Positions 52,277 through 60,685 are shown, counted from the stretch's first letter. The stretch: 64,000 bases of DNA from Spiractinospora alimapuensis (GCF_018437505.1 NZ_CP072467.1:1364001-1428000), one strand, 5' to 3'. Program-made: numbers and translations. The notes: generated by a model from the letters alone, not told the origin.

Positions 52277-53131
52277 CTACAGCACCACCTCGGCCAGTCG
52301 CGCGATCTCGTCGAGGTCATCCGTTGTCGGATGGAAGATCAGTTCATCTACCCCGAGGTCGGCAAAGGCCCGGACCGAATCCCTCACCTCATCGGCGCCC
52401 GTGTTGATATTGGAAACCAGGAAGTCCGCGGTCTCCGGCCCCATCGACGCGTAGTAGTGGTACAGGTTCTCACCTCCGGTGGCGACATCGGCGAAGGCGA
52501 AGTAGGCGAGCGCCACCAGATACGGATCCCCGTCACGTCCGGCGTCCTTCCACGCGACGCGCACCCCTTCGAGGCTGGGGGCCACCATGGCGGGCGGCAG
52601 AGTACCGGCGACGTATCCCTCCCCGGATCGCGCGACACGGTCGAAAGAGGCCTGCACCGCACCACCGAACAGCAGAGGGACCTCACGCGCGCGCTCGGTC
52701 ACCAACGGTAGGTCACCCCCTTGAGGAAGCGCGCCTCGCCACACACTCCTGTAGATCGTGATGTCCTCGTCCAAACGCTTGCCCTTGTCACGGGCGCCCA
52801 GGCCTTCCACGAGGTGGTCCTCCTGTCGGCCCCCGAGCCCGACACCAAGAGTCAACCGACCGCCTGAGACCTCATCGATGCCCGCTATTTCCTTCGCGAG
52901 GAGTGCGGCAGGCCAGACGGGCCCGGTCAGCACCGTGCTCAGCAGACCGATAGAAGTGGTGGCACCAGCGGCGGCGGCCAACGCCACCGTGTCCATGACA
53001 CCGGGGTACACCATCCGACCGATGGTGCCGAGTGTGGAGAACCCGAACTGCTCAGAGCGTCGCGCCCACTCGGGCAGAACCGAGCCCCGCACGTCGCGCA
53101 CTTGGTTGGGAATTCCTATTCCAATTTTCAT
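52277..53131 (-). CDS. LLM-class flavin oxidoreductase (luciferase-like)
   Basis: 284 aa. MKIGIGIPNQVRDVRG and the TIM-barrel strands TVALAAAAGATTSIGLLSTVL (in parts), GRLTLGVGLGGRQEDHL and a C-terminal ADLGVDELIFHPT are typical of the bacterial luciferase superfamily, often F420-dependent in actinobacteria. The substrate is unknown. It is the third member of a minus-strand set with the second LLM gene (53359-54405) and a deleted FMN reductase between them. GGGAAGA precedes its ATG. Confidence 0.86.
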   Translation of the reverse strand: MKIGIGIPNQVRDVRGSVLPEWARRSEQFGFSTLGTIGRMVYPGVMDTVALAAAAGATTSIGLLSTVLTGPVWPAALLAKEIAGIDEVSGGRLTLGVGLGGRQEDHLVEGLGARDKGKRLDEDITIYRSVWRGALPQGGDLPLVTERAREVPLLFGGAVQASFDRVARSGEGYVAGTLPPAMVAPSLEGVRVAWKDAGRDGDPYLVALAYFAFADVATGGENLYHYYASMGPETADFLVSNINTGADEVRDSVRAFADLGVDELIFHPTTDDLDEIARLAEVVL

Positions 53132-53159
53132 CCGTCTTCCCTTTTCCCTGTTGCGTACC

Positions 53160-53366
53160 TCAAGCGCCTCGCAGTTCGTTCTCGTATTGGTTCAGCACAC
53201 CGGGGGCGATCTCGACCATCTGAGAAAAGACTTCACCTGGGATGTTTTCGGATAGCAGGCCGAACTCCAGCGCGCCGAGGGCGATGGTGGCCAGGCCCAT
53301 GGTTATGCACTGCTCGCTAGGATTTCCATTGACGATGACCACGCGGAGCGGCGTGGGCTCAGGCAT
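53160..53366 (-). pseudogene. Internally deleted NADPH-dependent FMN reductase
   Basis: A 68-aa frame begins PTPLRVVIVNGNPS, the flavodoxin-like start of NADPH-dependent FMN reductases. It then jumps to a C-terminal ALGALEFGLLSENIPGEVFSQM...NELRGA tail. Family members are about 180-230 aa, so more than half of the fold, including flavin loops, is missing. The start overlaps the stop of the upstream LLM gene, which fits the original role of supplying reduced FMN to the two LLM monooxygenases. Confidence 0.65.
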
Positions 53367-54405
53367 CAGCGAGTTCCTTGTGGACGGCCGGGGCAACCTC
53401 GGTGCCGAGACGCTCGACGGCGGCCAAGAGTTCCTTTTGCGGCATGCTGCCCATTCCCATGTGGATGATGATGCGGGTGAGGCCGTACATCTCGCGGAAG
53501 CGAAGGATCTTGTCGGTGACCTCTTGCGGGTCACCGACGAGGTAGCTGCCCCCGTAGGAGGCCCCGGCGTCGAAAGCATCGCGCGGCAGCAGCATCCCGC
53601 GACCACGCTGATGGTTGTGCTCCATCATGAACCGGGCGAAGTGGGGATACATGGTCTCGCGCGCCTGCTGAGGGCTACTCCCGACGTAGCCGCCGACACT
53701 GAGACTGACCGGGAGGGATGCCGAGTCGTGGCCGGACTGCTCGGCGGCCGCGCGATAGAGCTGGATCGAGTCCTGGAGCATGTTCATCGGACCGAACAGG
53801 ATCGCGAGCGCGAGAGGCAGGCCGAGCGTGCCGGTTTTAACCGCCGAGGCGGGTGTGCCGCCGACGCCGACCCAGATCGGAATGGTGTCGCCGTATGCAC
53901 GCGGCGCGATGTCCGCGTCGACGAGGGGAGCGCGGAGTCTGCCGGTCCAGGTGATCGGGTTCTGCTCCCGAATGCTCAGCAGCAGGTCGAGTTTCTCGCG
54001 GAAGAGCTCGGAATAGTCGGTCACGTCGTACCCGAAAAGCGGGAACGACTCGGTGTAGGAGCCCCTTCCCGCGATGATCTCCGCGCGGCCAGCGGAGAGC
54101 TGGTCGATCGTGGCGAACTGCTCCCACACGCGTACGGGGTCTTCGGAACCCAGCACGGTGACGGCGCTCGCCAGCCTTATCCGCTTCGTGGTCTCGGCCG
54201 CGGCCGCGAGCATGATGCTCGGGGCGGAGCCCACGAAGTCGCTGCGGTGGTGCTCGCCCATGCCGAAGACGTCGAGGCCGACCTCGTCGGCGACCTTCGC
54301 CAGCTCGATCGTCTCGCGGACTCGTTGATGCGGGGTGCGATGCGTACCGCTGACGGGATCCTCTGTTACCTCGCCGAAGGTCATGATGCCGATCTCGAAT
54401 GCCAT
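53359..54405 (-). CDS. LLM-class luciferase-like monooxygenase
   Basis: 348 aa. AFEIGIMTFGEVTEDP, VGLDVFGMGEHHRSDF and LASAVTVLGSEDPVRVWEQFATIDQLS (in parts) are diagnostic for the alkanal-monooxygenase-like group. AEIIAGRGSYTESFPLFGY is the phosphate-binding region. It requires reduced flavin from a partner. The neighbouring reductase is deleted here, so a distant reductase would be needed. It is transcribed away from a MarR regulator with a palindrome in the intergenic region. Confidence 0.9.
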   Translation of the reverse strand: MAFEIGIMTFGEVTEDPVSGTHRTPHQRVRETIELAKVADEVGLDVFGMGEHHRSDFVGSAPSIMLAAAAETTKRIRLASAVTVLGSEDPVRVWEQFATIDQLSAGRAEIIAGRGSYTESFPLFGYDVTDYSELFREKLDLLLSIREQNPITWTGRLRAPLVDADIAPRAYGDTIPIWVGVGGTPASAVKTGTLGLPLALAILFGPMNMLQDSIQLYRAAAEQSGHDSASLPVSLSVGGYVGSSPQQARETMYPHFARFMMEHNHQRGRGMLLPRDAFDAGASYGGSYLVGDPQEVTDKILRFREMYGLTRIIIHMGMGSMPQKELLAAVERLGTEVAPAVHKELADA

Positions 54406-54444
54406 CGACTGCTTCCTCTCGGTAGTGGCGACATCAGATTAACA

Positions 54445-54458
54445 TGCTTACGCAAGCA
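54445..54458. promoter_or_regulatory. Palindrome between LLM operon and marR, candidate operator
   Basis: TGCTT-ACGC-AAGCA lies between the divergent starts at 54405 and 54499. MarR proteins bind palindromes of this kind over their own divergent promoters, so this is a likely operator for both directions. Confidence 0.6.
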
Positions 54459-54498
54459 AATACCTTGATGCATCGCGCCACCGACTACCCTGGACTCC

Positions 54499-54960
54499 AT
54501 GGCAATGGAACGGCTCACCGAGCTCGAAGATGAGGCGTGGCGTGGCTTCCTCGTCACCCACGAGCGCATCTGGCGTCAGCTCGAGGCCGACCTGGCTCCA
54601 CTCGGAGTGAGCGCGACCGAGTACAGCGTGTTGGGACTGCTCGGAGAGGCCGGCCGCGGCGGGATCCGGCTGACCGAACTAGCCGAGAAGCGGGTGATGT
54701 CTACCGCGGGTGTGTCCCGGCTCGCGGATCGACTGGAGCAGCGTGGTCTGGTCGAGCGTTGCCGTGCGGCCACCGACGGACGCGGGTTCGAGCTGACACT
54801 CACCCCGGCAGGCAGATCGCTCCTACGTAAGGCGTGGAAGCAGCAGTACGCCGGCATCAAGCGTCTCTTTCTCGACAAACTGAGCGACGAGCAGCTCCGA
54901 ACCCTCGCGGACACTTGGGCAAGCCTTGCCGATCACGACGACCAGCGTCCTGGCGAATGA
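54499..54960 (+). CDS. MarR-family transcriptional regulator
   Basis: 153 aa winged-helix protein: LGVSATEYSVLGLLGEAGRGGIRLTELAEK (in parts), MSTAGVSRLADRLEQRGLVER (recognition helix and start of wing) and LTPAGRSLLRKAW are classic MarR pattern. Divergent from the LLM monooxygenase operon, it most likely represses it and is released by an aromatic or quinone-type ligand. The ligand is inferred from the neighbouring enzymes. Confidence 0.9.
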   Translation: MAMERLTELEDEAWRGFLVTHERIWRQLEADLAPLGVSATEYSVLGLLGEAGRGGIRLTELAEKRVMSTAGVSRLADRLEQRGLVERCRAATDGRGFELTLTPAGRSLLRKAWKQQYAGIKRLFLDKLSDEQLRTLADTWASLADHDDQRPGE

Positions 54961-55283
54961 GGCGCGCGCCCGATGGGGCCGTGCGTGACTCATGAATCGC
55001 CCTGCCCTCGTGATCGGGGTGCTCTGCCCAGGATCTGTGCACGCGGGCGGGAGACCCGCGCTGACCCGGCTCCACACTCCCTCGGCGCTTGACCCTGAAC
55101 AAAGCAGTTCGCCGTACCCGTCCGAACCAGTGCGGCGATGGCGGCGCTGAGGTGCTGCGGCGAGAGGGCTCTCCCGGGACCGACTATCTCCGGGGGACGC
55201 AGCGGCGCGCTTCCTACCCTGCGGGGGTCGGGGGAGGGAACGGAGAGATGCGTCCAGATTCCTTGGCAGACGCTACCCGCGTA
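54961..55283. other. Intergenic, nothing recognised
   Basis: 323 bp between convergent marR and tetR genes. No motif-bearing frame and no clear terminator stem were seen by eye. Confidence 0.35.
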
Positions 55284-55871
55284 CTACGACAGGGGGCGCA
55301 CGGTCGCCATCGTCGCGTCCAGGAGGGCGCTGAGGGATCTGTGCTCACCTGGTGTCAACCATTGCGCTTGGGCGACGTGCAGACAGGTGATCGCGGCGGC
55401 AGCGAGGGCTTCTGCGCGAAGAGACTCGTCGTCCGCGCCGTCCGGCGGCAGCCGGGGCAGGAGGGCGGACGCGATCCGACTTTGCCAGACCGCGTCCTTC
55501 CCCTGCTGCAGGGTAGGGCGTTCGAGCATGAGCAGCCCGAGTCTCTCGGCGTTGGGGTCGGAGTCCGCCTGTTCGGCCAGGGGGTCGAACGAACGCCGTA
55601 GCGCCAACCAGGGTGACTCCTCCTCGGGCCTGTGGCTGAGCGTTTCGGCGATCGTCGCGCCGAACGAAGCCAGCGCTTCGGCGAAAGCGTCGTCCTTGCT
55701 CCCGAAGTACCGGAAGTAGCTGCGACGCGAGATGCCCGCGGCGTGCGCGATGTCCTCCACCGTGGTCGCTTCGAAACCCTGGCTCAGGAACAGGTTCATG
55801 GCCGCGTCGACAATCTCCGCCCGCACGGCACGGCGCGTCCGTTCCCGCAGTGACACCTCTGGCGCATTCAT
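55284..55871 (-). CDS. TetR-family regulator
   Basis: 195 aa. The N-terminal HTH is canonical: IVDAAMNLFLSQGFEATTVEDIAHAAGISRRSYFRYFGSKDDAF, read in parts. The C-terminal ligand domain (LRRSFDPLAEQA..., QSRIASALLPRLPP) is of the MftR/AcrR-like actinobacterial type. It is divergent from the SDR gene at 55957, with a TGACAC-CCGA-GTGTCA palindrome between them, so it is likely a repressor of that gene and of itself. Confidence 0.9.
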   Translation of the reverse strand: MNAPEVSLRERTRRAVRAEIVDAAMNLFLSQGFEATTVEDIAHAAGISRRSYFRYFGSKDDAFAEALASFGATIAETLSHRPEEESPWLALRRSFDPLAEQADSDPNAERLGLLMLERPTLQQGKDAVWQSRIASALLPRLPPDGADDESLRAEALAAAAITCLHVAQAQWLTPGEHRSLSALLDATMATVRPLS

Positions 55872-55899
55872 GCCGCCATGCTACCCTCTGAGCCACATG

Positions 55900-55915
55900 T
55901 GACACCCGAGTGTCA
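55900..55915. promoter_or_regulatory. TGACAC-CCGA-GTGTCA palindrome, TetR operator candidate
   Basis: A perfect inverted repeat with 6-bp arms and a 4-bp spacer in the 85-bp gap between tetR (minus) and the SDR gene (plus). Its position fits simultaneous control of both promoters. Confidence 0.7.
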
Positions 55916-55956
55916 TAACGAGCATCGGGATGCCAACTTCAAGGAGTGACTGAGTA

Positions 55957-56802
55957 ATGGGTGGACGGACGATCGTCATCACCGGCGGATCAGACGGCAT
56001 CGGCGCCGAGGCGGCACGACAGGTGGCGCGCTCGCATCCGGACACCAGGCTCATTCTGGTGGGTCGCTCCCCCACGAGGACGGCGACCGTGGCGCAGGAG
56101 GTCGGCGCTGAGCACCTCCTCGCCGACTACGCCCGGATGGACGATGTGCGGCGACTCGCCGCTGACATTCGCGCCGCGACGGACCGGATCGACGTGCTGG
56201 CGAACAACGCCGGCGCGATCTTCGGAGAACGGACCGTGACCACGGACGGGCATGAGAAGACTTTCCAGGTGAATCTTCTCGCGCCGTTCCTGCTCACCCA
56301 CCTGCTCCTGGACCGATTGCGGGATGGCGACGGGGTTGTGGTCAACACGTCCAGCGCTTCGGCGAAGATCGTCGGTAAGGTCGACGTCCGCGACCTCAAC
56401 CACGAGAATACGTACGCGCCGATGCGCGCCTACGGTGATGCCAAACTCGGGAACATCCTCTTCACCCGGGGGTTGCACGCCAGGCACGGCCACCACGGGA
56501 TCAACGCCGTCGCCTTTGATCCCGGAAATGTTCGCACACGCTTTGGGGCGGAGAACAACGGCCTCGTGACCCGTCTGCTGTACCGCACCCCGTTGTCACA
56601 CCTGGCGCTGATCCCGCCCGAGAAAGGCGGAGCGAACTTGGTATTCTTCCTCAATGGGACGCCCGGCGTGGACTGGAAACCCGGACAATTCTACGCCCAG
56701 CGGAATCCGGCGAAGCCACATCAGACCAATAAGCAGGTCCATGACGACGCATTGATCGACCAGTTCTGGCAACGAACTGTCGACCTCGCGGGCGTGGAAT
56801 GA
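55957..56802 (+). CDS. Short-chain dehydrogenase/reductase
   Basis: 281 aa. TIVITGGSDGIGAEAARQV is the cofactor motif TGxxxGIG, VLANNAGAIFGER is the NNAG motif, VVVNTSSASAK carries the catalytic Ser, and AYGDAKLGNILF gives YxxxK. It resembles the WW-domain-oxidoreductase/retinol-dehydrogenase-like SDR group (substrates unknown). Intact, and probably under the adjacent TetR regulator. Confidence 0.9.
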   Translation: MGGRTIVITGGSDGIGAEAARQVARSHPDTRLILVGRSPTRTATVAQEVGAEHLLADYARMDDVRRLAADIRAATDRIDVLANNAGAIFGERTVTTDGHEKTFQVNLLAPFLLTHLLLDRLRDGDGVVVNTSSASAKIVGKVDVRDLNHENTYAPMRAYGDAKLGNILFTRGLHARHGHHGINAVAFDPGNVRTRFGAENNGLVTRLLYRTPLSHLALIPPEKGGANLVFFLNGTPGVDWKPGQFYAQRNPAKPHQTNKQVHDDALIDQFWQRTVDLAGVE

Positions 56803-56851
56803 GCCCAACATCGCCCACGCCTGAATCTTTCACTGCCGAACACCTGACCAT

Positions 56852-57223
56852 TCACGCGCCCGGCATTCCCCGTTGATCAGTAGAGCATTGCATGGCTGAG
56901 GAAATCAGTTCGTCAAGACGGTCCCGAGCCTGACTAGCCGTGACGATACGACTCGTCAACCGATTCCTGTCAGCGCGCAATTGGTTGATCGCCTCCGAAC
57001 TGATGGCGCCCGAGTCGACACAGGACAAGGCCATTCGGACCGACCTATTATCCAGACCCGCGGACCGTAGGCGGAGAATCAGCCGTATCCGATCGATGGA
57101 GGATTCGGAATACTCTCGGTGGCCGCCCGCGCTGCGTTCGGGTCGCAACAATCCTTCTTCCTCGTAGTAACGCAGAGCACGAGCGCTGACCCCCGCGCGC
57201 TCAGCCGCCATTGTGATCCGCAT
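56852..57223 (-). CDS. MerR-family regulator
   Basis: 123 aa from ATG 57221-57223 with GGGAG close upstream. A longer frame to 57283 lies inside the operator. The HTH is MRITMAAERAGVSARALRYYEEEGLL with the REYSESSIDRIRLILRLRSAG second segment, then a coiled-coil dimerisation helix (INQLRADRNRLTSRI). No metal-binding Cys set is present, so it is probably of the soxR/multidrug small-ligand type without an iron-sulfur site. It is divergent to the truncated SDR gene and shares a perfect operator with it. Confidence 0.88.
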   Translation of the reverse strand: MRITMAAERAGVSARALRYYEEEGLLRPERSAGGHREYSESSIDRIRLILRLRSAGLDNRSVRMALSCVDSGAISSEAINQLRADRNRLTSRIVTASQARDRLDELISSAMQCSTDQRGMPGA

Positions 57224-57244
57224 CTCACTCCCACGAAATGCATT

Positions 57245-57268
57245 GAACTTCACGTGCGCGTGAAGTTC
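57245..57268. promoter_or_regulatory. MerR operator-promoter
   Basis: GAACTTCACG-TGCG-CGTGAAGTTC, a perfect inverted repeat with 10-bp arms. It lies between a TTGAAC -35-like box (57243-57248) and a TAGCCT -10-like box (57269-57274), leaving a 20-bp spacer. Over-long spacers filled by a palindrome are the hallmark of MerR-activated promoters. The promoter faces the SDR gene at 57282. Confidence 0.78.
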
Positions 57269-57281
57269 TAGCCTATCCGAC

Positions 57282-57647
57282 ATGAAGATTCATCGCGCAA
57301 CAGCCCTCGTCACCGGAGCCAACCGCGGCCTCGGCCGACAGTTTGTCCGCGAACTGCTCACACGTGGAGCCAGCGTCTACGCGACAGCTCGCGAGACCAC
57401 TTCACTATTCGAAATCACTGGCGACAAGGTGACCGTCCTCCCTCTTGATGTGACGGACCCGTCCTCCGTAGCGGCATCCGCCGAGACAGCGAGCGACGTC
57501 GATCTCCTGATAAATAACGCTGGGGTGTTCACCAGGACCGGCCAGTTCGAGGTCGTTGCCGACAAAGCGGCGGCGTCCGACAAATCCGCTTTGAGCAAAA
57601 CCCCAGAAGAGCGGTACCCAGAGTTGGCGAACGCGTTCCGCCGGTAG
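57282..57647 (+). pseudogene. SDR with a large internal deletion
   Basis: 121 aa against about 240 for the family. The first 85 residues are a normal SDR start (TALVTGANRGLGRQFVREL, VTVLPLDVTDPSSV, DLLINNAGVF). The frame then passes at about residue 88 directly into a C-terminal EVVADKAAASDKSALSK...RYPELANAF segment that normally lies near the end of such enzymes. The catalytic Ser and YxxxK are lost, so it cannot be an active dehydrogenase. The reading frame is kept across the joint, as in the deleted FMN reductase at 53160. Confidence 0.75.
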
Positions 57648-57692
57648 GAACCCGTTCGGGGAAACTCTTCCGATCGCGTTGAATGACAGGCT

Positions 57693-58613
57693 TTATGACT
57701 GGAAGGAGGATTTGAGCTGTCTGCCGAGAAGCCGCCGGGCGGTGTGCGCGTCGTTGATGAGGGCTCCGGCCTGAAGGAAGAGGTGTGGTTGGCCGAGGAA
57801 TCTCACGGTTGATACTTTGTTCCCCTGTTGTCCCAATGCTCGTCCGTATGCTTCGCCCTGGTCTCGCAGCGGATCGCACTCCGCGGTGATTATGGTCGCT
57901 GGCGGTAGGTTGGTGAGGTCACTGTTCAGTGCGGGCGAAGCCCTGACGTCCTCACGTTCTTCGGGTTGGGTGTACTGGTCGATGTACCAGTTCAGATTGC
58001 GAGCGCTGAGGAAGTAGCCTTCGCCGTATTCCTGGTAGCTCGGGGAGTGCAGGTTCGACAGGTCGGTGCAGGGGTAGATCAAGCCTTGGTGAACGAGTCC
58101 GGGGCGGTGGCCTCGCATCTGCTGTGCTACGACAGCGGCGATGTTGCCTCCTGCGCTGTCACCGACCACCCCCACCTTCTCGATATCGATATCCAGGTCG
58201 GTTTCCCCACTGAGCACAGCGGACACGACCGCGATGGCGTCATCGATCGTCGCGGGGAACGGGTGTTCCGGGGCGAGCCGGTAGTCGACACTGATGCCAA
58301 TAGCGCCGGCCTCGGCGGCGATCTCTCGAATAGTCGACTCGGCGAGGTCCAATGTGCCGGTCGTCCAACCGCCGCCATGAAAGTAGACGACACACGGCTG
58401 CGGATGGTTTTTCAGGCCCGGCGTGTATACGCGCACCGGAACGCCCGCGATCTTGGTATCCTCCACACTCAGCATTCCGACGGCATCACCAGTCAACGAA
58501 GCGGCTTTCTCGAAGTTTTCCCGGATTTGCCGCACACTGAGCGTGTCGAGCGGTGGTGTCGCGGCGATGGCGTCGAGGAGCCGCTGGGCTTCGGGGTGCA
58601 CATGCTGCGTCAT
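57693..58613 (-). CDS. Alpha/beta hydrolase, HSL-type esterase
   Basis: 306 aa from the ATG at 58611-58613. An in-frame start at 58637 is less likely. The oxyanion-hole motif HGGGW (79-83), nucleophile S153 in GDSAGGN, acid in AECDPLRDQG and His in GQPHLFLQ place it in the hormone-sensitive-lipase group (Pfam Abhydrolase_3). It should hydrolyse small acyl or carboxylic esters. It is oriented convergently with the truncated SDR gene and has no close operon partner. Confidence 0.9.
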   Translation of the reverse strand: MTQHVHPEAQRLLDAIAATPPLDTLSVRQIRENFEKAASLTGDAVGMLSVEDTKIAGVPVRVYTPGLKNHPQPCVVYFHGGGWTTGTLDLAESTIREIAAEAGAIGISVDYRLAPEHPFPATIDDAIAVVSAVLSGETDLDIDIEKVGVVGDSAGGNIAAVVAQQMRGHRPGLVHQGLIYPCTDLSNLHSPSYQEYGEGYFLSARNLNWYIDQYTQPEEREDVRASPALNSDLTNLPPATIITAECDPLRDQGEAYGRALGQQGNKVSTVRFLGQPHLFLQAGALINDAHTARRLLGRQLKSSFQS

Positions 58614-58826
58614 TGTGTACTCATTCCTCACTTTCACGCGTGAACGACGGTCCCGCCGAAGGCGTCGAGGAAGAGAAGACGTCGTCCTCGGCGCGGTAGT
58701 GGGTCGCCTGTGTACTGACGATTTCGTCCCTCAGGAAATCGCTGGCATGTCAGTACGACTGCGGAAGATCGCGTGGATGCGTGCGCGGCGACCAACTCGA
58801 TCGCGACCGGGCCGGGTTGCGGGCGT

Positions 58827-59021
58827 TCAGTCGGAGAGACCCAGTGCCCGGCTGGGGCAGAGCCGTTCGGCCTCGCGGACCTTCTCCTGCTGCTCGTCGA
58901 GGGGCTTCTCGGTGAGCAGGTGCACCCGGCCGTCCTCTTCGTCCTGATCGAAGACCTCTGGTGCGGTCAGCGCGCACATACCGGCGCCGACACAGACCTC
59001 GCGGTTGGCGGTCACCCTCAC
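58827..59021 (-). CDS. Ferredoxin, [3Fe-4S] type
   Basis: 64 aa from a GTG that overlaps the P450 stop (GTGA). Cys10 and Cys16 in REVCVGAGMCALTAPEVF and Cys55 in LCPSRAL are the only cysteines, giving a CX5C...CP pattern typical of three-cysteine [3Fe-4S] ferredoxins that serve actinobacterial P450s. It very probably donates electrons to the P450 encoded just upstream. Confidence 0.9.
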   Translation of the reverse strand: MRVTANREVCVGAGMCALTAPEVFDQDEEDGRVHLLTEKPLDEQQEKVREAERLCPSRALGLSD

Positions 59022-60196
59022 GCCGGCGCCTCCCAGCTGACCGGAAGGCTGTGCAGGCCGAAGACCACACCGTCGTACTTGTAGTCCAGCTCCGCGACCG
59101 GCGCGTCCAGTCGCAGCCCCGGAAGTCGCTCGAACAGTGCGGGCAGCACCACCTCCAGCTCCATACGCGCCAGGTTGGCTCCCAGGCACTGGTGAATTCC
59201 GTACCCGAACGCCACGTGGCGCTGGTCTCCCGCGCGCATCTGGAGGCGCTCCGGGGGATCGAAGATCTCTGGGTCCCAGTTGGCCCCAGCGAGCAGTGCA
59301 ATGACCCCCTCCCCTGCGGCGATGGTGACGCCGCCGATCTCGGTGTCACGTATCGCGACCCGGGTCGGAACCACGTCCGCGATGCTGTGGAAGCGCAGTA
59401 GCTCTGCCACCACATCGGACCGCCGGTTGGGTTGGTCCCGCAGCACCGCCACCAGGTCCGGGCGCTCCAGCAACGTGACCGTCGACAGTGTGATCATGTT
59501 GGCCGTGGTCTCGTGGCCGGCGGCGAGCAGCAGGGTGCACATCCGTATCACCGTTTCCCGGTCGAAGTCTCCCGCGGGTCTCAGGTGCTCGGTGGCCAGG
59601 CGGCTCATCACGTCGTCCTCGGGGTGGCGCTGTTTGCGGGTGAGCAGTTCGTCCAAATACGCGAAGAGCTCGGAGAACGCGGTACTGGTCTGTTCCGGGG
59701 TGCTGCTCCGGGACAGGACCGCTCCTGCTCGGGTCTGGAAGTACTCATGGTCGCTGTAGGGAACACCGAGGAGTTGGCAGATCACCAGCGAGGGCAGCGG
59801 CAGTGCCAGCATCTCCACGAGATCGGCCGGCGAGCCGCTGCGGAGCATCTCGTCGAGCAGGCCCGCGGTGGCGTGTTCCACCCCGGGTCGCAACCGCCGG
59901 ACGCGGCGCAGGGTGAACTCCGGGATCAGGGCCCGACGCTCGGCGGTGTGCTCCGGCGGGTCCTTGCGAAGGAACGTTGGGTTGTCCAGCACCTCCTGCG
60001 GCTCGGGCTTGATGAGGGGAAGCCCGGGGGTCCTGTTGTCGGCGCTGAAGTCCGGGCTGGCGAGTATGGACTGGACGTCGCGATATCGGGCGACCGCCCA
60101 CACCGGGCGGCCGTCCGGAGTGTGCATCCGGGTGGGGCCATTGGTGCGCAGATCCGCGTACTCCTCGGGTGGTCTCATGGGACACCCGCGACGCAT
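59018..60196 (-). CDS. Cytochrome P450, CYP105-like
   Basis: 392 aa as read from ATG 60194-60196. The I-helix AGHETTANM (about 227), an ExxR-region ELLRFHSIADVVPTR and the heme loop FGYGIHQCLGANLARME (Cys about 335) are all present. It hydroxylates or epoxidises an unknown small molecule with the adjacent ferredoxin. The N-terminus may be out of frame. A good AGGAG site and ATG (60249) lie upstream and encode MAEPRAVPPESTPP, typical for this family. A one-base shift near 60205-60215 would join it to NEIPMRRGCP. The core is intact either way. Confidence 0.9.
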   Translation of the reverse strand: MRRGCPMRPPEEYADLRTNGPTRMHTPDGRPVWAVARYRDVQSILASPDFSADNRTPGLPLIKPEPQEVLDNPTFLRKDPPEHTAERRALIPEFTLRRVRRLRPGVEHATAGLLDEMLRSGSPADLVEMLALPLPSLVICQLLGVPYSDHEYFQTRAGAVLSRSSTPEQTSTAFSELFAYLDELLTRKQRHPEDDVMSRLATEHLRPAGDFDRETVIRMCTLLLAAGHETTANMITLSTVTLLERPDLVAVLRDQPNRRSDVVAELLRFHSIADVVPTRVAIRDTEIGGVTIAAGEGVIALLAGANWDPEIFDPPERLQMRAGDQRHVAFGYGIHQCLGANLARMELEVVLPALFERLPGLRLDAPVAELDYKYDGVVFGLHSLPVSWEAPA

Positions 60197-60360
60197 GGGG
60201 ATCTCGTTGGCGGGGTGGATTCTGGCGGGACCGCTCGTGGCTCGGCCATGACATGACTCCTAAGTGAAGGGAAGCGCCCCACTCTTTCGTGTGGATCAAT
60301 CAGCGCGATCGGAGGGAGATCATCCAGATAAGGGAACAGGTCGGGCGGCCGACAGTTCGC

Positions 60361-60489
60361 GGGCCGCTCCATGCCGACGCGCGGCACAACCTGACGTTGG
60401 TCCTGGACGCGACACGGGAAGCGTTCGCCGAGCGCGGCGTAAACGCGCCTCTGGAGGACGTCGTCCGGCTCGCGGGGGCGTCGAACACC
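60361..60489 (+). pseudogene. TetR N-terminal fragment
   Basis: LHADARHNLTLVLDATREAFAERGVNAPLEDVVRLAGAS (in parts) is the start of a TetR HTH. The sequence breaks off right after LAGAS into unrelated NTTSWTAS. Only the first two helices survive, so it cannot bind DNA. It abuts a divergent quinone-oxidoreductase fragment, suggesting that a deletion removed the middle of a divergent regulator-enzyme pair. Confidence 0.65.
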
Positions 60490-60515
60490 ACATCATGGAC
60501 AGCGAGTACCGCGGT

Positions 60516-60623
60516 CATCTCTATCGCATCGTGGTGAGCGGGGGCAGGCAGGGTAACTGCTCCGTCGTAGGTGACGAGTGGATCCCCGTATTCATCGTGC
60601 AACGCGGCACGCATCGCTGTCAT
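60516..60623 (-). pseudogene. Quinone oxidoreductase N-terminal fragment
   Basis: MRAALHDEYGDPLVTYDGAV followed by TLPAPAHHDAIEMTAVLAVHD is the beginning of a zinc-type alcohol dehydrogenase/NADPH:quinone reductase. About 35-40 residues remain before it runs into the reverse complement of the TetR fragment. No nucleotide-binding domain follows. Confidence 0.55.
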
Positions 60624-60661
60624 CGAGTCTCCCTACATGGGGATATGGACGATTGAGCCGA

Positions 60662-60685
60662 TAAGTGGAGCGCGTACTCCACTTA
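60662..60685. promoter_or_regulatory. TAAGTGGAG palindrome upstream of tetR, operator candidate
   Basis: TAAGTGGAG-CGCGTA-CTCCACTTA, a perfect inverted repeat with 9-bp arms 50 bp before the TetR start at 60735 and 38 bp upstream of the oxidoreductase fragment's start on the other side. Size and position fit a TetR operator over a divergent promoter pair. Confidence 0.75.

Noticed and set aside
51968-52711. Plus-strand frame over the intergenic region and the LLM gene
   Set aside because: No motif. Most of it is antisense to the LLM oxidoreductase.
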